In this document: positions 21,443 through 34,469 of the stretch, one piece after another
Numbering within the stretch: the stretch's first letter is position 1
Layout: each line of letters begins with the position of its first letter
Assembly (NCBI GenBank): GCA_014905825.1
Contig: JACGCN010000025.1
Span: 248,001-312,000, forward strand
Direction of reading: 5' to 3'
DNA: 64,000 nt
Source: Lyophyllum atratum
Taxonomy: Eukaryota > Basidiomycota > Agaricomycetes > Agaricales > Lyophyllaceae
The notes under the pieces: model-generated
The model's input: the letters and a program-made list of their open reading frames with translations, nothing else
What the model was told of the DNA's origin: nothing
Database searches by the model: none
Position numbers and translations under genes: made by a program

Positions 21443-22270
21443 GGATCCAGTCCAGAGCTGATATACTCTTGTGACCCCTCTATCACACCCCTTACAGTTC
21501 GACATATCGCCGTGCTGCCAGCGAGAATGAGAAAAGGAACGTTGGGGTCCATTTGAGACGAAGAAATGTCGTTAGCGTGAACGAGCGTGAACGTCGACCG
21601 CTACGTTAACTGCTGGCAAGTGGAGTGATGGTCTTGATCGAGTTCTGATCGGCTAGGTTTTTGTGACATATGGACATATAATCTCGCGTTGATCTCGCGT
21701 TGATCGCATGATCTCATTCTTGAGCATCGACTCTTATCCTGGTCTGTAGACTCTCATATTCAAGTATCAACTATGTAGTGATACACAGTTCGTGTGCGTA
21801 AAAAAATGCAAGGAATAATGCCAGTGGCAAGTGCGCAGCAAGAGCGCAAACCCCTGTCAGACCTATCCCAAACCTACCCCGCAAACAGGACTCCACATGC
21901 ACCCCTCGTTCTCTTCTCACCCATCGTCCTGGCTTCCGAATTTACTATTGCGTGCCTCGATTTGTTTAGCAATGTCCCTCTTGTGTCGGACTGTCTTCTG
22001 GCACCGGCATCATAACCTTGATGATCTGTGGCTGCCTTGCTAGGTTCAACGACTCATCAGGTTAAGAAGGTTTAACACGTCTCCTTTCCATTACGTCCCT
22101 CGTTTTTAAATGGTACAGGTACGGGGGTAGGTGGTAGGTAATGCTTCTACATCTACCGGTGAACACTTGACAAACCGATGATGAACATTCAGCAATGGGA
22201 TCAGCTCGGAAAGGCTCCTGGTTAACGTGCCCAGATCTTAGAGCCGACATGTTCCGAAACAATGCCGATC
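21443..22270. other. intergenic, between LARD and adenylate-forming enzyme 1
   Basis: About 0.8 kb without a recognisable gene. It contains a small direct repeat, CTCGCGTTGAT twice, near 21683-21705. This stretch holds the 3' flank of the minus-strand gene that ends at 22271. Confidence 0.4.
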
Positions 22271-24322
22271 CTACAGCTGGGAGTAAATTTCCTTGAGAAC
22301 GTCTGCGAATTTTTCTTCCGTTGCTTTCCGCCTGGAGAGAAGCTTAATAATAACGCGCAAACCGGGAGTCAATTTAGCTCACCTGATGTTTCCCTTTTCC
22401 TTTGTGCGTGGGAGGCTCCCCGGCAGTGCAACGACTACCCTCGAAGGGCCGCCAATCCTCTCATGCCTGAAGGCTTTGGCCTGGAACGGCTCCATGCGCT
22501 TCAGAATCTCGGTTTTCATCTCGGTGGGATTTTCGACGCTGGCGGCGTACGGCGGTGTGGGTTCGACAAAAAGCACAATGGGCTTATAGCTTCCAACGAC
22601 AACACAATTTTGTACCAGGTCTGAGCAGGACAGCTTGACATTGTCCTCGATTGATCTAGAAGATAAAAGTAAGGATCAAAGGCGTTAGGGTCGAGGAATA
22701 TAACAGTCAACGCACTTCGTATCACAGAGAGCAAGGCTTTCATGCCCCGACTTAATCCAATCGTCATTTCTTCCGCCTGAATGAACGTAGAAGTAAGCAG
22801 TATTCCAGGTTATAATGTGAAAGTATCTCACGGAAAAGGTAATATCCCGGCCTCGTCTCCTCAAAGAGATCCCCAGTTATATGTCCGTCAGGGCGGTTTC
22901 GAATCGACTGGTGCGGGCAATTGTCTGCGTCAGCTGGGATAAACAGATCGAAGAGCTTCCCCTCATATTCAGAGGCATCGTTGGCATCCTGTGGTGCTGA
23001 GGTGGAACGAGGTAGAAGCTTGCAATTCATACCCTCGACGAGGCGCATCGATGGTAAGTTCTCCGGGTCCATCAGATCGGATACGAGACAAAGCGCTGTT
23101 GAGTAATGTAAATTAGTCCAAGTACTGCTGCGTTTGGAGAATTTTAATGATAAATTCACCTGTCTCAGTGGTAGCATATAGAACCTTGACCGTCGAGATT
23201 AATCCTTGGGATTCTGAACGACGGCATGAGGTCAAGACTCACTGTAACAGGTATCTTCTGGTCAATGACCCAACGCAGATCGTCTGGATTCAGCGACTCT
23301 CCAGTGTAACATATTTGGTGCATGTTACGTAGGGCCTCTAGGACGTCCAGATTGGTCCGCGCGACCTTCAAGAGCTTGGAAAACCAGCTCGCGTACAGAA
23401 GCATATTGTTCAGCCCTTCGTTTCGGACCATGGCTAGCAGCTCATCGGCATCGAAGTCAGCTTTGGATGTTTGGATAATGCACTGGCCCGTCGGTGACAG
23501 GTAGTTGATAGCTGGTGGAAAGAATTTGGAAAGAATTATTAAAATTGAATTAACGTGAATGAATTGCAGCGAACGGACCTGTTGCAGAGCCTACGTTCGC
23601 CAAGTAGCCCAGTGTGTTGAAGCGCTTTTGGGCGCCATCCGATCCACCCTGCCACAAGCCAGGCCAATTTACGTGTGATTGACATCTTAGCCATCTGTGC
23701 GTTTGAGGTACGGGTTTAGGTCTTCCCGAAGTTGTGCCACTTGTATGGAAAATTATCGCGACATCTTCATCTTCGGCGTGCGGAAGATCGTCTAAACGCC
23801 AGTGTGGTGTTTCAGGAATAGATTCGAATTTTGGGATCACGCAGCTAGGCACAGCGACGTTCTGAATGTCGCCTGCGAAGTGTTCGTCGTAGACTAATGC
23901 TTTCCCCCCACGCAGGCTGAGCAGATCATTGATCATGGAGCCGCCCTGCGCGACGAGTAACATTCCGAGGTTGAAAACTTGTGGAACAAAGCCAGCCCTA
24001 ATGATTGCGTAGAGATGTACCAGGTCGGTATAATGAGATCCAGTTATCCTGATAGCGGACCACGAGCGAGTATGAGATCATGGTAATATGCAGAGCCAGA
24101 CGCGTACCAAATGCCCACAACATCCGTCTTTTCCACTCCGAGCTCCTCGAGATGATGTTTCCAGTATCCTGCCGCTTTGTTGAGATCGTTCAGGTAGGTT
24201 TCGTAGGAGAATGTCGTCCAAGTTGGAGTGGTAGAGCCCGGTACGGTTGAAGCATATTCTTTGAAAAGAGGTCGTTTCGCATGGTCAGCCAGACTTTTGA
24301 GCAATCCCTGCATGAAATGCAT
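22271..24322 (-). CDS. adenylate-forming enzyme 1 (AMP-dependent synthetase/ligase family)
   Basis: Read on the minus strand from ATG 24322 (MHFMQGLLKSLADHAKRPLF) to a stop at 22271-22273 (KEIYSQL). The ATP-binding loop TSGTTSGRPKPV lies near 23720-23745, followed by YATTET-like acceptor motif text, GRxDDWIKSG-type hinge motif A8 near 22735, and PRTKEKGNIRRKA near 22375, the A10 region with the catalytic lysine. These are the signatures of ANL enzymes, which activate a carboxylate as acyl-AMP, usually then passed to CoA. No carrier, thioesterase or reductase domain follows, so it is a stand-alone enzyme of about 550 residues in roughly ten exons. The substrate cannot be read from the sequence. 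It is paralogous to the gene at 44524-46764 and lies upstream of OMT1 on the same strand, separated by the LARD. No disruption seen. Confidence 0.8.
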
Positions 24323-25068
24323 GTCGGTACGTGGTACGGATTGTTAGCGTAGGAAAATTTAGTAGAATGGGGTCGCGTGTTTACAACGTTAGGTGAATTG
24401 ACGTCGGAACTGGCTGGGCGCCGTATCGGAATTTATAGTGATGGTAACAGGTGCGTAGTCCGAGTCCGCATCGTGTAATTGGTCAAGCTTCTCTTTCGAT
24501 GCGCCAGAAATGGATGGGGGTGAAAAGTCGCCCAGGTCTGGTTCTGATCCTTGATTGCAGTTGATAGCCCATGTCAGGTCAGCGTTCAACGCAAGTCAAG
24601 TATAATGATCATATCATTAGACACTGTACCGCGTGGTACAATCGATCGGTTGATCAGTTCTGAATCTAATCAAATCCGTTCGCACACCCCTTGGCGACAC
24701 AGTCTGAATCCTCCTACATACCAATCCAGTACAAGCCATGGTGAGAAGGGCCTTCCCCGAATGGCAGAATGCGCATGGATTATGCCTGAAAACCACCCTC
24801 CGAACACACACTTGCTAGGATAAGGCATAGACCGGCTCCAAGAATATCTGATTAGATGACGTATTATTTCACTTCCGCTCTTCACGCGACTTCTTGGCCA
24901 TTGGACAAAAGTCGCGCGCTTCAATAGGTATTATTTGATTGCAAGCTAACGTAGGGCTCCAATGTTAACGCAGAGAGGTAGCGAACGTGAAATAGTTAAT
25001 TTGGTAGGTTTACAGGTGGTCGGACTAATATACAGCAGTTTCTATAGCATATCTAGCAAACTCGAATG
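24323..25068. other. intergenic, upstream region of adenylate-forming enzyme 1
   Basis: About 0.75 kb between two minus-strand genes; presumably the promoter of the gene starting at 24322 and the 3' flank of the MFS gene. Nothing else recognised. Confidence 0.4.
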
Positions 25069-27463
25069 TTACTTGGCCTCCAGGGAGGGCCGGCTCGCAC
25101 TCGGAACTTCTAACTTCTCTTCAGGGGTGGCAGCCTCTCCGATCTTCTTCTTCTCTATCGCCCACTGCTTATCAACGGTCTTCCTTAATGGCACATCACG
25201 CATCAAGAAGAAGGTTACAGCGCCAACTCCACAGAACACCTCCATGGCAATCCATACGACGCGAAAGCTGCGCAAAAACGCATCCTGTACCTCGTGTTTC
25301 AGAGGTTCGGAGAGTGTTGGAATGGTCGGCACAATGCTGTACGCGATCTCGGCACCCTCTGATGGGAATTGGTGCACCAGCGCGTCAGGAAGATACTTTT
25401 TGAGGGCGTTTTGGAGAATTGTACCGCCAATGGCGACGCCCCAAGCCTGTGCAGTCAACCTAGTTAGTTAATGAACGTAACGATCACAAAATCGACGCCT
25501 GCCTGGGAGAACACGCGAAGGAATGTTAGGAGCGCCACTGCCGCGGCATTTGCGGTAACGGGAAGGGGCGCCAGGACTGCGAACTAACGGGGTAAGATCA
25601 GCGAGCTATACTTACGGGTTCAATAGAATTGAGGGTATCAACGTACCGCAGCACCATACAAAAACCCACCGCCGACACCCAAGATCAGTTGATACAGAAC
25701 AAGGAGCCCCATCGACGTATTGGTTTTCAACGTGATGAGTAACCCGAATCCAACTAGCATTATGCCCCAGCCGACTACGATCTACGAAAGTCAATCGTTA
25801 GCCACCGAGGTAATGATAAGGGGTGATGGGGTACGTACTATGTAACGATAACGGCCGGTTTTGGCCACGATCAATCCCTGCGCGATGGCAGAGGGAGATA
25901 TGCATATCGCGAATGGAAGGAAATACAGTCCGGAGATCACAGGGCTCGCGCCTTTGACAGCCTGGAACCAGGTAGGCCTGTATGGAAACAATGGGATCAG
26001 AGGGAAGAAAAGTGCACGATGGTTACGAACAGGTAAACTAGAGATCATCGTCAGGAAAAAAGTAGACGGTAAATGACATAAACGCACATCCGATACTGAT
26101 GGTCACTATCCCAGAAATGAAAGTCGCAATATACCTAGAAAGATGAAAATACTGTATTGATATCGGAGGATCGACTTCTTATAAACGAATGCATGCCCGC
26201 AGATAGTGGTCCGATTGGACAACACGACGAAGGGGACAGTCGGTTTGCTCGCCCATCGCGCTTCATAGACTAACGCAAAAACTAAACCCGCGATGCCAAG
26301 AATTAGAGGAACGAGGATTTGGTAAGAGGACCATGGAAACTGTGTTCCGCCCCATGTGAGCGCAAGCATACAAGAACATGCGGACGAGATGATGATTGCA
26401 TTCCCACTAGAGTTGCACTGGTAAGTAACAACAACGACACAGATAATCCAATTTGAACGACGAACATCCAGTCAATCTTGAAGAACTTAGCTCGGAAGCT
26501 TTCTGTTGGTGTCTTGAGGTGCAAAAATAACGTCACTACTGACAAGGCGATGGCACAGAGCGGTAGGTTCAAATCTTGAAGGGAGGAGGCGTCAAGGGTC
26601 TACTCGATTGAAATCGACAGGAGCAGCTTACAGAACAACCATCGCCAAGTCGCCTTTTCTGACAGTCCGCCGGCTATGAAGGGAGCAATTGCTGATCCTA
26701 TGGTCCAAACCCTGTGACACGAGGTAAAGGATCCGATGAGATTATGAACAGCAAAGGAAGGAGTTGCATGACACAAACGCACATGCCTGTTATGCCCGTG
26801 AACAGCCCCCGCTCGTGTAGTGGCACGAGGTCGGTCACAATGATGTTTGTCAAGGACTGAATTATACCTCCGCCCACCCCCTGGATAGCTAGTAGGTCAA
26901 GTATCCGGTGTCGGTTCCCAACATTATCGTTCACTGTGACAATGATTGCTCACCTCGGCCCACGATTAGAACTACCATCGTTGGCGCCGCGCCCGAGATA
27001 GCCGAACCGGCTGCAAAGACAATAATGCCAAACTGTATGACAGGTCGCCGCCCGAAGATTTGCGCGAGATTGCCGCTTAATGGAATGCAGGCTGCCGAAG
27101 ACAGTGCGTATGCGGAGGAGACCCAAGCAAAGTCCTTCCCATGCAGAGCATGGACGATTGTTGGCGCAGCTGTGCCCACGCCCGACTAGTTGGTTGGAAG
27201 GAGAGTTAGTTTTGGCATCCATAGAGAGGGTTTGCGTGATGCAAAAAGGGAGGACGTACGAGATCGATAGCAGATAGGAGTGTACAGGAGCAAAGAGCTA
27301 CAAAAACGAGCCAGAATCGAAGGTCACGGTCGGGCGAGGGAACTTCGACGCTCGCCGAAGCTGGCTCTGGCTTGTCAGCGTGGGTGCTCGTGGCTGCTGT
27401 CGATGGCGCTTCATCGGCGGGCATCTTGGAGTCGTCGCTTTTCGAGAGTGAATTCGTGCCCAT
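25069..27463 (-). CDS. MFS transporter 1 (DHA2-type, 14-helix drug/metabolite pump)
   Basis: Minus strand, ATG at 27463 (MGTNSLSKSDD; an in-frame ATG at 27502 would add 13 residues) to the stop at 25069. After a polar N-terminus the first helix is FWLVFVALCSCTLLSAIDL; motif C-like and A-like text follows (FAWVSSAYALSSAACIPLSG, IFGRRPVI) and then GVGGGIIQSL. The gene is cut by about ten introns, including an 11-nt microexon at 26027-26037 flanked by 50- and 49-nt introns, and one intron (26135-26196) with a GC donor. Family members export toxic or secondary metabolites by proton antiport at the plasma membrane. It is strongly similar to MFS 2 at 41557-43952, especially over the last 130 residues (AWGVAIGGTILQNALK). 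It is a natural exporter candidate for this locus. Confidence 0.85.
26027..26037 (-). other. 11-nt microexon of MFS transporter 1
   Basis: TTTACCTGTTC on the minus strand, preceded by CTCTAG and followed by GTAACC. Including it restores the frame into CCTACCTGGTTCCAG (PTWFQ). The same 11 bases, similarly flanked, are at 42986-42996 in MFS 2. Confidence 0.7.
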
Positions 27464-30124
27464 GACTGGAGGAAAGAGCCAAAGGTTCTCTCGATGATTC
27501 ACGTAGGATGTATTCTTGATCGCGCGAAGACTGCGCCGGGTGATAAGCAGCCTGGCTGTGACGTCTGGAACATCTTCTGATTGGCCTCAGAGGCTTCCAT
27601 TCTTCGAACGATACGTCTTGAACGCGGAACGCAAGAATCCGAAGGTGATGATGTGCAGAGGCTGTATGTGTCAAGATGCACGTGGCGACCAGTGATTGAG
27701 TTCTTCTGGCTCGGTACTCCACCCCAGCACAGGACAGGTTTGGTCTCCTCTCCGTGACTCCATAGGAAGAGCGTATCCAAGTAAGGGTGTTTCTCTCCGT
27801 GTATCCTACCCACGGCACGATGATGAAGGGTTGTTGGCCGAGAGATCATTATGATGCTTCAACTCAATGTGATGAATTTGGACGAACTGGCGGCAAGCGC
27901 GTGAGAGAAAGAAGCTTCCATTGAAAATCCATTTTACCTGAAAAGTCATACGAAGCAATGGACCTCTCGTTGGCGTCGCTGGGTGTTGAAACGTTGACGA
28001 GTGACCGCGTTGAGAGTTTGAAAGAGTATTTGATTGATAGTGCGGCCTAACCACAACAAATCCATGACAAGCAAGATTTCCGTGGATGAAGTTCAACGAC
28101 ACCGCGAAACGAGAGTTATCTGATGGAGCACTTGATGGACATTTGACTCCGGTAGAACTTCGATGGGAAGCAACCGCAAGGTGAGAACGCCACTGAGAAA
28201 AATAGCGATGGGCAATAAGTCATTACTTTGAGAATGTCACTCACCGATCTACTGTCCATGAGAAACAAAAGTGACCACCCATCTTGGACGTTTAGACGTC
28301 TCTCACTTTGGGTTTCGGGGCGCGTGGTGGATAGAGCGGGGTCCAAGAATTGCCGGCAAGGAATCAACCTGTTATCTTACCCGCCAGAGTCGTGTCCGGA
28401 CCGTACGGGCCCAGTCATGCCATTATCGAACAATTCATCAATACGGTCACTGCGAACATGACGGAACCTGGTCTCTGAATTCCTGGTCGGCCAATCATTA
28501 TATCCCTGTCTATCTCTGGGCGGTGTCTAGTGATCGTTGGAGAACAAGACAGAACTTTAAATGTCATTTCCGTCAGTGGGTAGTGACTATTATAAGTGCG
28601 CACTCACCAGGTCAAAAGTTCGACTTGAATTTGGAATAAAGTCGCGCCGTGTAACGTGTACCAGCTTTCAAAGATATAGACCTATGCGAACGGGGCCTTG
28701 GTAGGAGGAGGATGGGAGCAAAGTAGGAAAACTCAACGAGTGGTGCAACAATCATCGTCACACGCGGATCAACTGTAGTGTCACGTCTGACACCATCGGA
28801 ACTCTCCGCTACGCTCTTGCCTCGAAAACTTCAAGTTGACTCTGCGCGAACTCAGTACTCAGTACTCGGGACCTAGGTAGACATGATTGTCACATATGAA
28901 GTCATTTTATTGCAACGGATAAGTGGCATTTTTCGAATCATAGGGTGCGTACTCAACTGTCGTCCTTGTAAACCTGCAGATCCATGTCCTCCACGAGCGC
29001 GCTGATTTAAAGTGTTCGACATAAAGAGCAGCAGTCTTAAGGTTTTCGGTGTTTTGCTAATTTACCCTCAAGGTAGATTTACTACGCCCAGGAGCGTACT
29101 CAAGAGAGCACAGCATTTAGCCTCAATACAGATCAGATAGGCATACCCCGAGGAAAGAGACGTTGACCCCGTTTGGACGCGAGGGCGACCCTAGATATCC
29201 CCTGGCAGGTCTGCTGAAGTCGTGCTGAAGTGTATGTCATCACCACGTCTAAGCCACCGATAGATTATGAATACACGCGATTGTGTCAGGCATCCTTTCC
29301 GCTTATCTCCCACTTTCACCTCGACGGTGCAAACGCTTTTCGACCGACCGACGCCTCTATCGCGATTGCCCCAATCCTGGGACACGAGATATCATGACGG
29401 ACGTACGACTTTTTTAGAGCTCACCGTCACTTGTTCCCGCACACGCTATATCTATGGGTGTCCAAACCTACCCCCGCTTGGCATGTCACACGACGCGTTG
29501 TTCCATGACGCAAAACACTTACTTTTCTTTCCGCTTTCTCAGCCTCACTTTTGTAGGGTTATCTCGACAATAACTGCCAGATGTTCATATCTTAATCTAT
29601 CTCGGAGGCTGCTCGGAGGCCCTTTTGTTCTATTTTGAGCTCAAGGTGTATCTATATTTTCCTCCGACATGAGAACCACAGATCAAAGACGGCGTTGGAC
29701 TCCTGTCCGTGGTGATCGATACCAAGAAGCGTTCTATTCTGATAGCGTTCTTAGGTATGATTTAGCGTGGAGCGCCGCCATCTGACTGATCGATTCATGT
29801 TATCGTGACCACATAAGCTGTCATCAGTACTTCGTGATTGGACCATCGTTCAAGGTTCCTTCACATAATGCCGCTGCAGTGCCGTTGAAGGAGGCACCGC
29901 TCCTGTCTTCAATGACAGGGCCGCCTCCATGGAGAAGCCCCGCAGATCGTGTAGGTCGTCTTTGACATGAACTTCACTGATCGTTTTCCACGATTCAAAT
30001 AAAGCAAAGGCATGTGGTCTCCGTTTGGTCTCTGCCATATCTTCTCCTCGAAACTGAAGAACCTGGTTCGCTACTCGTAACGCGGGGCGCTCCCGACGCC
30101 TACCTACCGACATTTTTGGGTACA
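27464..30124. other. intergenic region between divergent MFS 1 and seven-helix gene 1
   Basis: About 2.66 kb. Short open frames near 28.2-28.6 kb and 29.3-29.6 kb show no family motif or splice pattern that I can support. It must hold the promoters of both flanking genes. Confidence 0.4.
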
Positions 30125-31369
30125 ATGGCTTCCTTTGGAATCGTTGAGGCTAGAATCGCCTCTTTCTTCGCCGAAAGCGTGGGCCTGGGGTTATATCTGG
30201 TCACATTCTTCTACACCATGTCGGCTCTATTCTCAACGGGTTCGAGATGGAAGAGAATCGGGGAGCTAAACCATGCTATGGTCACTGTTGTGCTCCTCAT
30301 GTTCCTCAACACGACTATATCCAGTGCCACATCGGTCATAATAGTTTGGCGAGGCTTCGTCCTTTCTCCCCCTGGAACGGTCGAGGAAAGCTTTAATGAC
30401 ATCTCATATTGGGCCACGGTTCTAAAGGTCTGAATTTCCATGAATGTACTTTCAATCTGACTCACGACTTTTTAGTCTTTTGTTCTAGTTTTCCAGACAA
30501 CTATCGGAGACGCGATGCTGGTAACTTTTGATCGCAACTGAACATCCGTTTCTTTCACTAATGACTTCCTCAGATCTATCGCTGTTGGGTAGTATACGCT
30601 TATTCGTGGCGAATCATCGCGTTCTCGCTCTTTCTATGGCTAGGTGGCACAGTGTGTGCCGTGTTTATCACGTATTACGAAGCTACATTCACACAAGAGG
30701 CTCTTGTAAGCGCGAGCAAACTCTACCCGTTCATCGTGTCGTTTTGGGCATCCACCGTAGCGTTGAATGTCATCACAACTGGTACGTACAGGGAGCGCTG
30801 AGCCTGCTTACATCACATTGAGCCCTCGTACCACAGCGTTGCTTGTTTTGCCTGTATGGAAGGCAGCCCGCCACCACGAGGAATTTGCGCTCCATAGCTC
30901 GGCCCGTAGTCGACCCAACACGATGAAACAAATTATGCGAGTTATCATCGAGTCCGGGTTATTGTATACTGTGGCGGCTTTCATGACATTTGTTACGTAT
31001 ATGTCGAAGAGCAACTCATTATATGTTGTCTCCTGCGTCGTGCGTACATCTCACTTACCGATTCCGAGCTCTTCTAAAGCTTGCCAAATACCATAGGAAG
31101 TTCCCATCGCTGGGATAGCTTTCAACCTGATCATTATCCGTACTGCAAAGGCGACACGCACGACTAATGGAACGAGCTTCGGAGGTAATACCCTGCCCCT
31201 CACCATCATGGGTCCTCGAGAACCTGGTGGAACCTCCGACGATAAAGGCCATGTCCGAGTTTTGGTTTCGCATGAGACAGTCCACGATAACTATGCGAAG
31301 CAGACACAGTCCGGTGAAATGGATGGGTCGAAAATGAGGATTGAACGAGAATCATACCAGAGGTCTTAG
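30125..31369 (+). CDS. seven-helix membrane protein 1 (basidiomycete-expanded family)
   Basis: ATG at 30125 (MASFGIVEARIASFF). Exons give helices LGLYLVTFFYTMSALF, MVTVVLLMFLNTTISSATSV, a short TTIGDAML segment, SWRIIAFSLFLWLGGTVCAVF, IVSFWASTVALNVITT, and MRVIIESGLLYTVAAFMTFVTY, then EVPIAGIAFNLIIIRTAKA and a polar cytoplasmic tail ending at the stop 31367-31369. The layout of about seven helices with a soluble tail is typical of a large uncharacterised mushroom family; no function is established that I can name. Introns follow ATVLK and precede IYRCWVVYAY, and others lie near 30.79 and 31.04 kb. It is paralogous to 32992-34174 (same strand, tandem) and 51682-52925 (minus). It reads as intact. 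Confidence 0.7.
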
Positions 31370-32991
31370 GGAACCCGTCGATGGACTCGCGCAGTTATCT
31401 TATCCTGTAATCTATTGTAAATGCGTTTGTCGAGTTCGCAGGCTGTAAGCCACAATCCAATTATTCCATATTTAATTCGATTCGAGTTGTGTGTACTCAG
31501 AGGGGTGCCAGTCGACACCGCGGATGAACATCTTGCGCTGGAAGACTTCGAAATCCGCTGGATAGATCATACATTGGCTAGAGCACTCATCACGGACCAG
31601 GTAGAGGAGAGGAGAGCCGCACCTTGACTCTTTCAGATCTAATAGCGTTAACACTTGAGGTGATGATGGTCTGCGTTCTTGTAATCCTGATCCAGACTCT
31701 GAGCGTTGTGGTCCTGAGAGGATGAGGTATTGCGATCTGATAAGATAAGCCCCAGAGCGTGACTGCCGCATCGGACTTCCAAAGTATTTTTGAACTCCTG
31801 CATGGACTGGGCCTCCACTTCCAGAGGTCATGGAGCACTCGGAGCGGTCCTTATCGGCATGGGATCATAGGATGTCGCTGATGACAGGCTTGGCTATCAA
31901 CTAGGTGAGACTTTCAGCTCCTAAAGTAAGTATCCTGGCAATTGCGCTCATCCGGGACCCACAGATCTCCGAGTCCGAGTCCGTGACGCTGATGGAAATT
32001 GCGAGGTCTGTGGAGTAGAAAGGGAAGGCACCTGTCAGTTTTCCTCTGGGCGCGTTTCTGAGCACCCGTCAACTAAGAAGGAAATGGAGGTATGTCCTAA
32101 TTATAGACGTTGTGCAATCTTTTCGGCCTGTCTAGCGACCAGATTATGCAGTTCCTGGAGTAGCAAGGGATCCTCCGTGCGCCGTCGTGCTTGTGTACAT
32201 CGACACATCTAGTGCGTCTTTCTCTGCATCGCGATTGAATGACATACATGAGCACTCGTCCTCTGGCCGATATGGAGAGTTATTCGGAGCACTTAGTGTG
32301 TATAGCATACTTATCTATGAAATCTTTAGGTTGCCCCTGCTGAAGGACAATGGCTTCATCATAGGAAGTTCCGCTGATTAGGCTTGCATGTTTCCTCATC
32401 ATAAGCCGTAGCGCTCATGTACAAGTCAGGAGCTTAGATCCTTCGGTGGTCGGCGCAAATTTTCAGCAGTTGTATTCATTCCCCCTCGAGTAACGCCGAA
32501 GAACCTCAGTACCGCATCAACGCTACCCCAAGCTTTTGACCTTCGAAACGAGGCTGAACTTCCTTGCAACGCTCCGCCGCACGAGCGCGATCAAGTTACC
32601 TATCTCCGTGTAGACTCATATAGACCTGAAGCTGCCGGAAATGCGATTTCCTCGATCCAAGTGTGGGACCACGTTGACTTTGGTGACGCGCGGCAGAAGG
32701 TTCTCCAGTCAAACTGAGCACAGCCATGATCCCCCGTCTATCGAGTTGACATGGGCAGTGTCCTTGAAGCCCGACCGGTAGCCATCGACAAATCCAATCT
32801 TCCTCGATTAATCGAGTGGTTAGCTGGTTAAGGGCTTTCTTGAATGAAACACATCTGGTAAGTCATCCTCCCAGCGGCACCATCCACCCGCTAATAAGGA
32901 ACTACAGCTCTAAGCTGAGTCACTTCGGACGGCGATATAAACTCGTCTAGTGGCTCCAGAGCAGACCCACCTCCTGAATATTCCAACTCCT
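31370..32991. other. intergenic region between tandem seven-helix genes 1 and 2
   Basis: About 1.6 kb. No gene, RNA or element recognised; short open frames such as 31421-31627 lack any supporting feature. Confidence 0.35.
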
Positions 32992-34174
32992 ATGGCCGCA
33001 TTTACGATTGTCGAGGCGAGACTGATCTCCTTGTTTGCGGAGAATGTTGTCGTTGGCTTGTACCTGATAACCTGTCACCATACCGTCATTGCTCTTTTCT
33101 TCGCAGGTTCGAGGTGGAAGAGACTCAAAGAGCTCAACCATCACATGATCACCGTCGCGATGCTCATGTTCCTCAATGTGACTTTATCCAGCGCGACAAG
33201 TGTCACCATCGTTTGGCGAGCCTTTGTTACCGCCCCTCCAGGGACGGCATTGGAAAGCATGAGTACCATCTCTCACTGGGATATTGTTCTGGATGTAGGG
33301 ACAATCCATTACGAACGCACCTCACGAGATTGATCATATTGCAGTCCATCACCCTCCTTACGCAAACAACGATTGGAGATGCGATGCTGGTGATATGACC
33401 TCGACACAGGGTGTCTCTTTCCAATCACTGACGTCTTTATTAGGTTTATCGCTGTTGGATAGTGTACGCCTGCTCATTTCGAGTGGTCGCATTCTCAATC
33501 ATACTGTGGGTAATTGGCACGACGTGTTCAATTCTTCTGGTGTACTTTGAAACGACGTTGAGATGGGGTGCGGCAAGCGCAAGTAAACTCTACCCATTCG
33601 GTGTAGCATTCTGGGCATCGACGGTGGCTTTGAATGTCATCACCACCAGTACGCTGCCTTTGACTGGAAACAACATGCATCGTGCTAACGCTAACCACCC
33701 CAGCACTCTTGGTTTGGCCGATATGGAAGGCTGCGCGGCACCACCATGAATTTGCATACCACAGCACTACTAGCTATCGTCCCAATGCGATGAAGCACGT
33801 CATGCGTGTTATCATCGACTCCGGTTTATTGTACACCGTGGCGGCATTCATGACGTTTATAACATACACGTCGAAGGACAATTCCCTCTACGTTGTTTCC
33901 GCCACAGTCTGTGAACTCTACTTCTCTTGTGAGTTTTCATACACCCTGAACCGCTCATTTATTATAGGAGGTTCCAATCGCCGGAATTGCATTCAATCTC
34001 ATCATCATTCGGACCGCAAAAGCCACAGAAAGCGACACCATCTTCAGTGTCTCTCTACCTCTGCACTTTATGCCTCCTGGTGATACTCTGGCAACTGTGG
34101 ACGATAAAGGCCATGTACGAAATTCCACGAAAATCCCATGCCACATGCCGAATCGAATGGAACTGACATTTTGA
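32992..34174 (+). CDS. seven-helix membrane protein 2
   Basis: ATG at 32992 (MAAFTIVEARLISLF). It shares intron positions and helix order with seven-helix gene 1: LYLITCHHTVIALFF, MITVAMLMFLNVTLSSATSV, TTIGDAMLV, VVAFSIILWVIGTTCSILLVYF, FWASTVALNVIT, MRVIIDSGLLYTVAAFMTFITY, then after a 3' splice near 33968 EVPIAGIAFNLIIIRTAKAT and a shorter tail ending MELTF at 34172-34174. Conserved VEAR at the N-terminus and PNAMKHVMRVII before the sixth helix mark the family. Function unknown; intact as read. Confidence 0.7.
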
Positions 34175-34469
34175 AGGGGACATCGGAGCAGCAAGGTTCC
34201 TCGTAGCTGCGTTGCGGTTCATATTCATCGGCCGTTGATAGCAGGTTCGTACAACACCACCTGCGTCGCCAAGTAACCTTACGTTTCTGTACAGTACTGG
34301 CGCGCTTTGGCTTTTGTTGCGATAGTATTATATAAAAATAGACATATATCGATATGATAATACATTCGCCACTGGTTTGACATACGGTCTAAGCAAAGGA
34401 GACGGTTAATCATCTTCAAAACCCCGAGCAGTCATTGCGCTCCAGTAAGCGTACCCGTAGCCACCGAGA

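Noticed and set aside
22271..24322. Adenylate-forming enzyme as part of an NRPS-like reductase
   Set aside because: No carrier or reductase domain follows; the frame stops shortly after the A10 motif in both paralogs.
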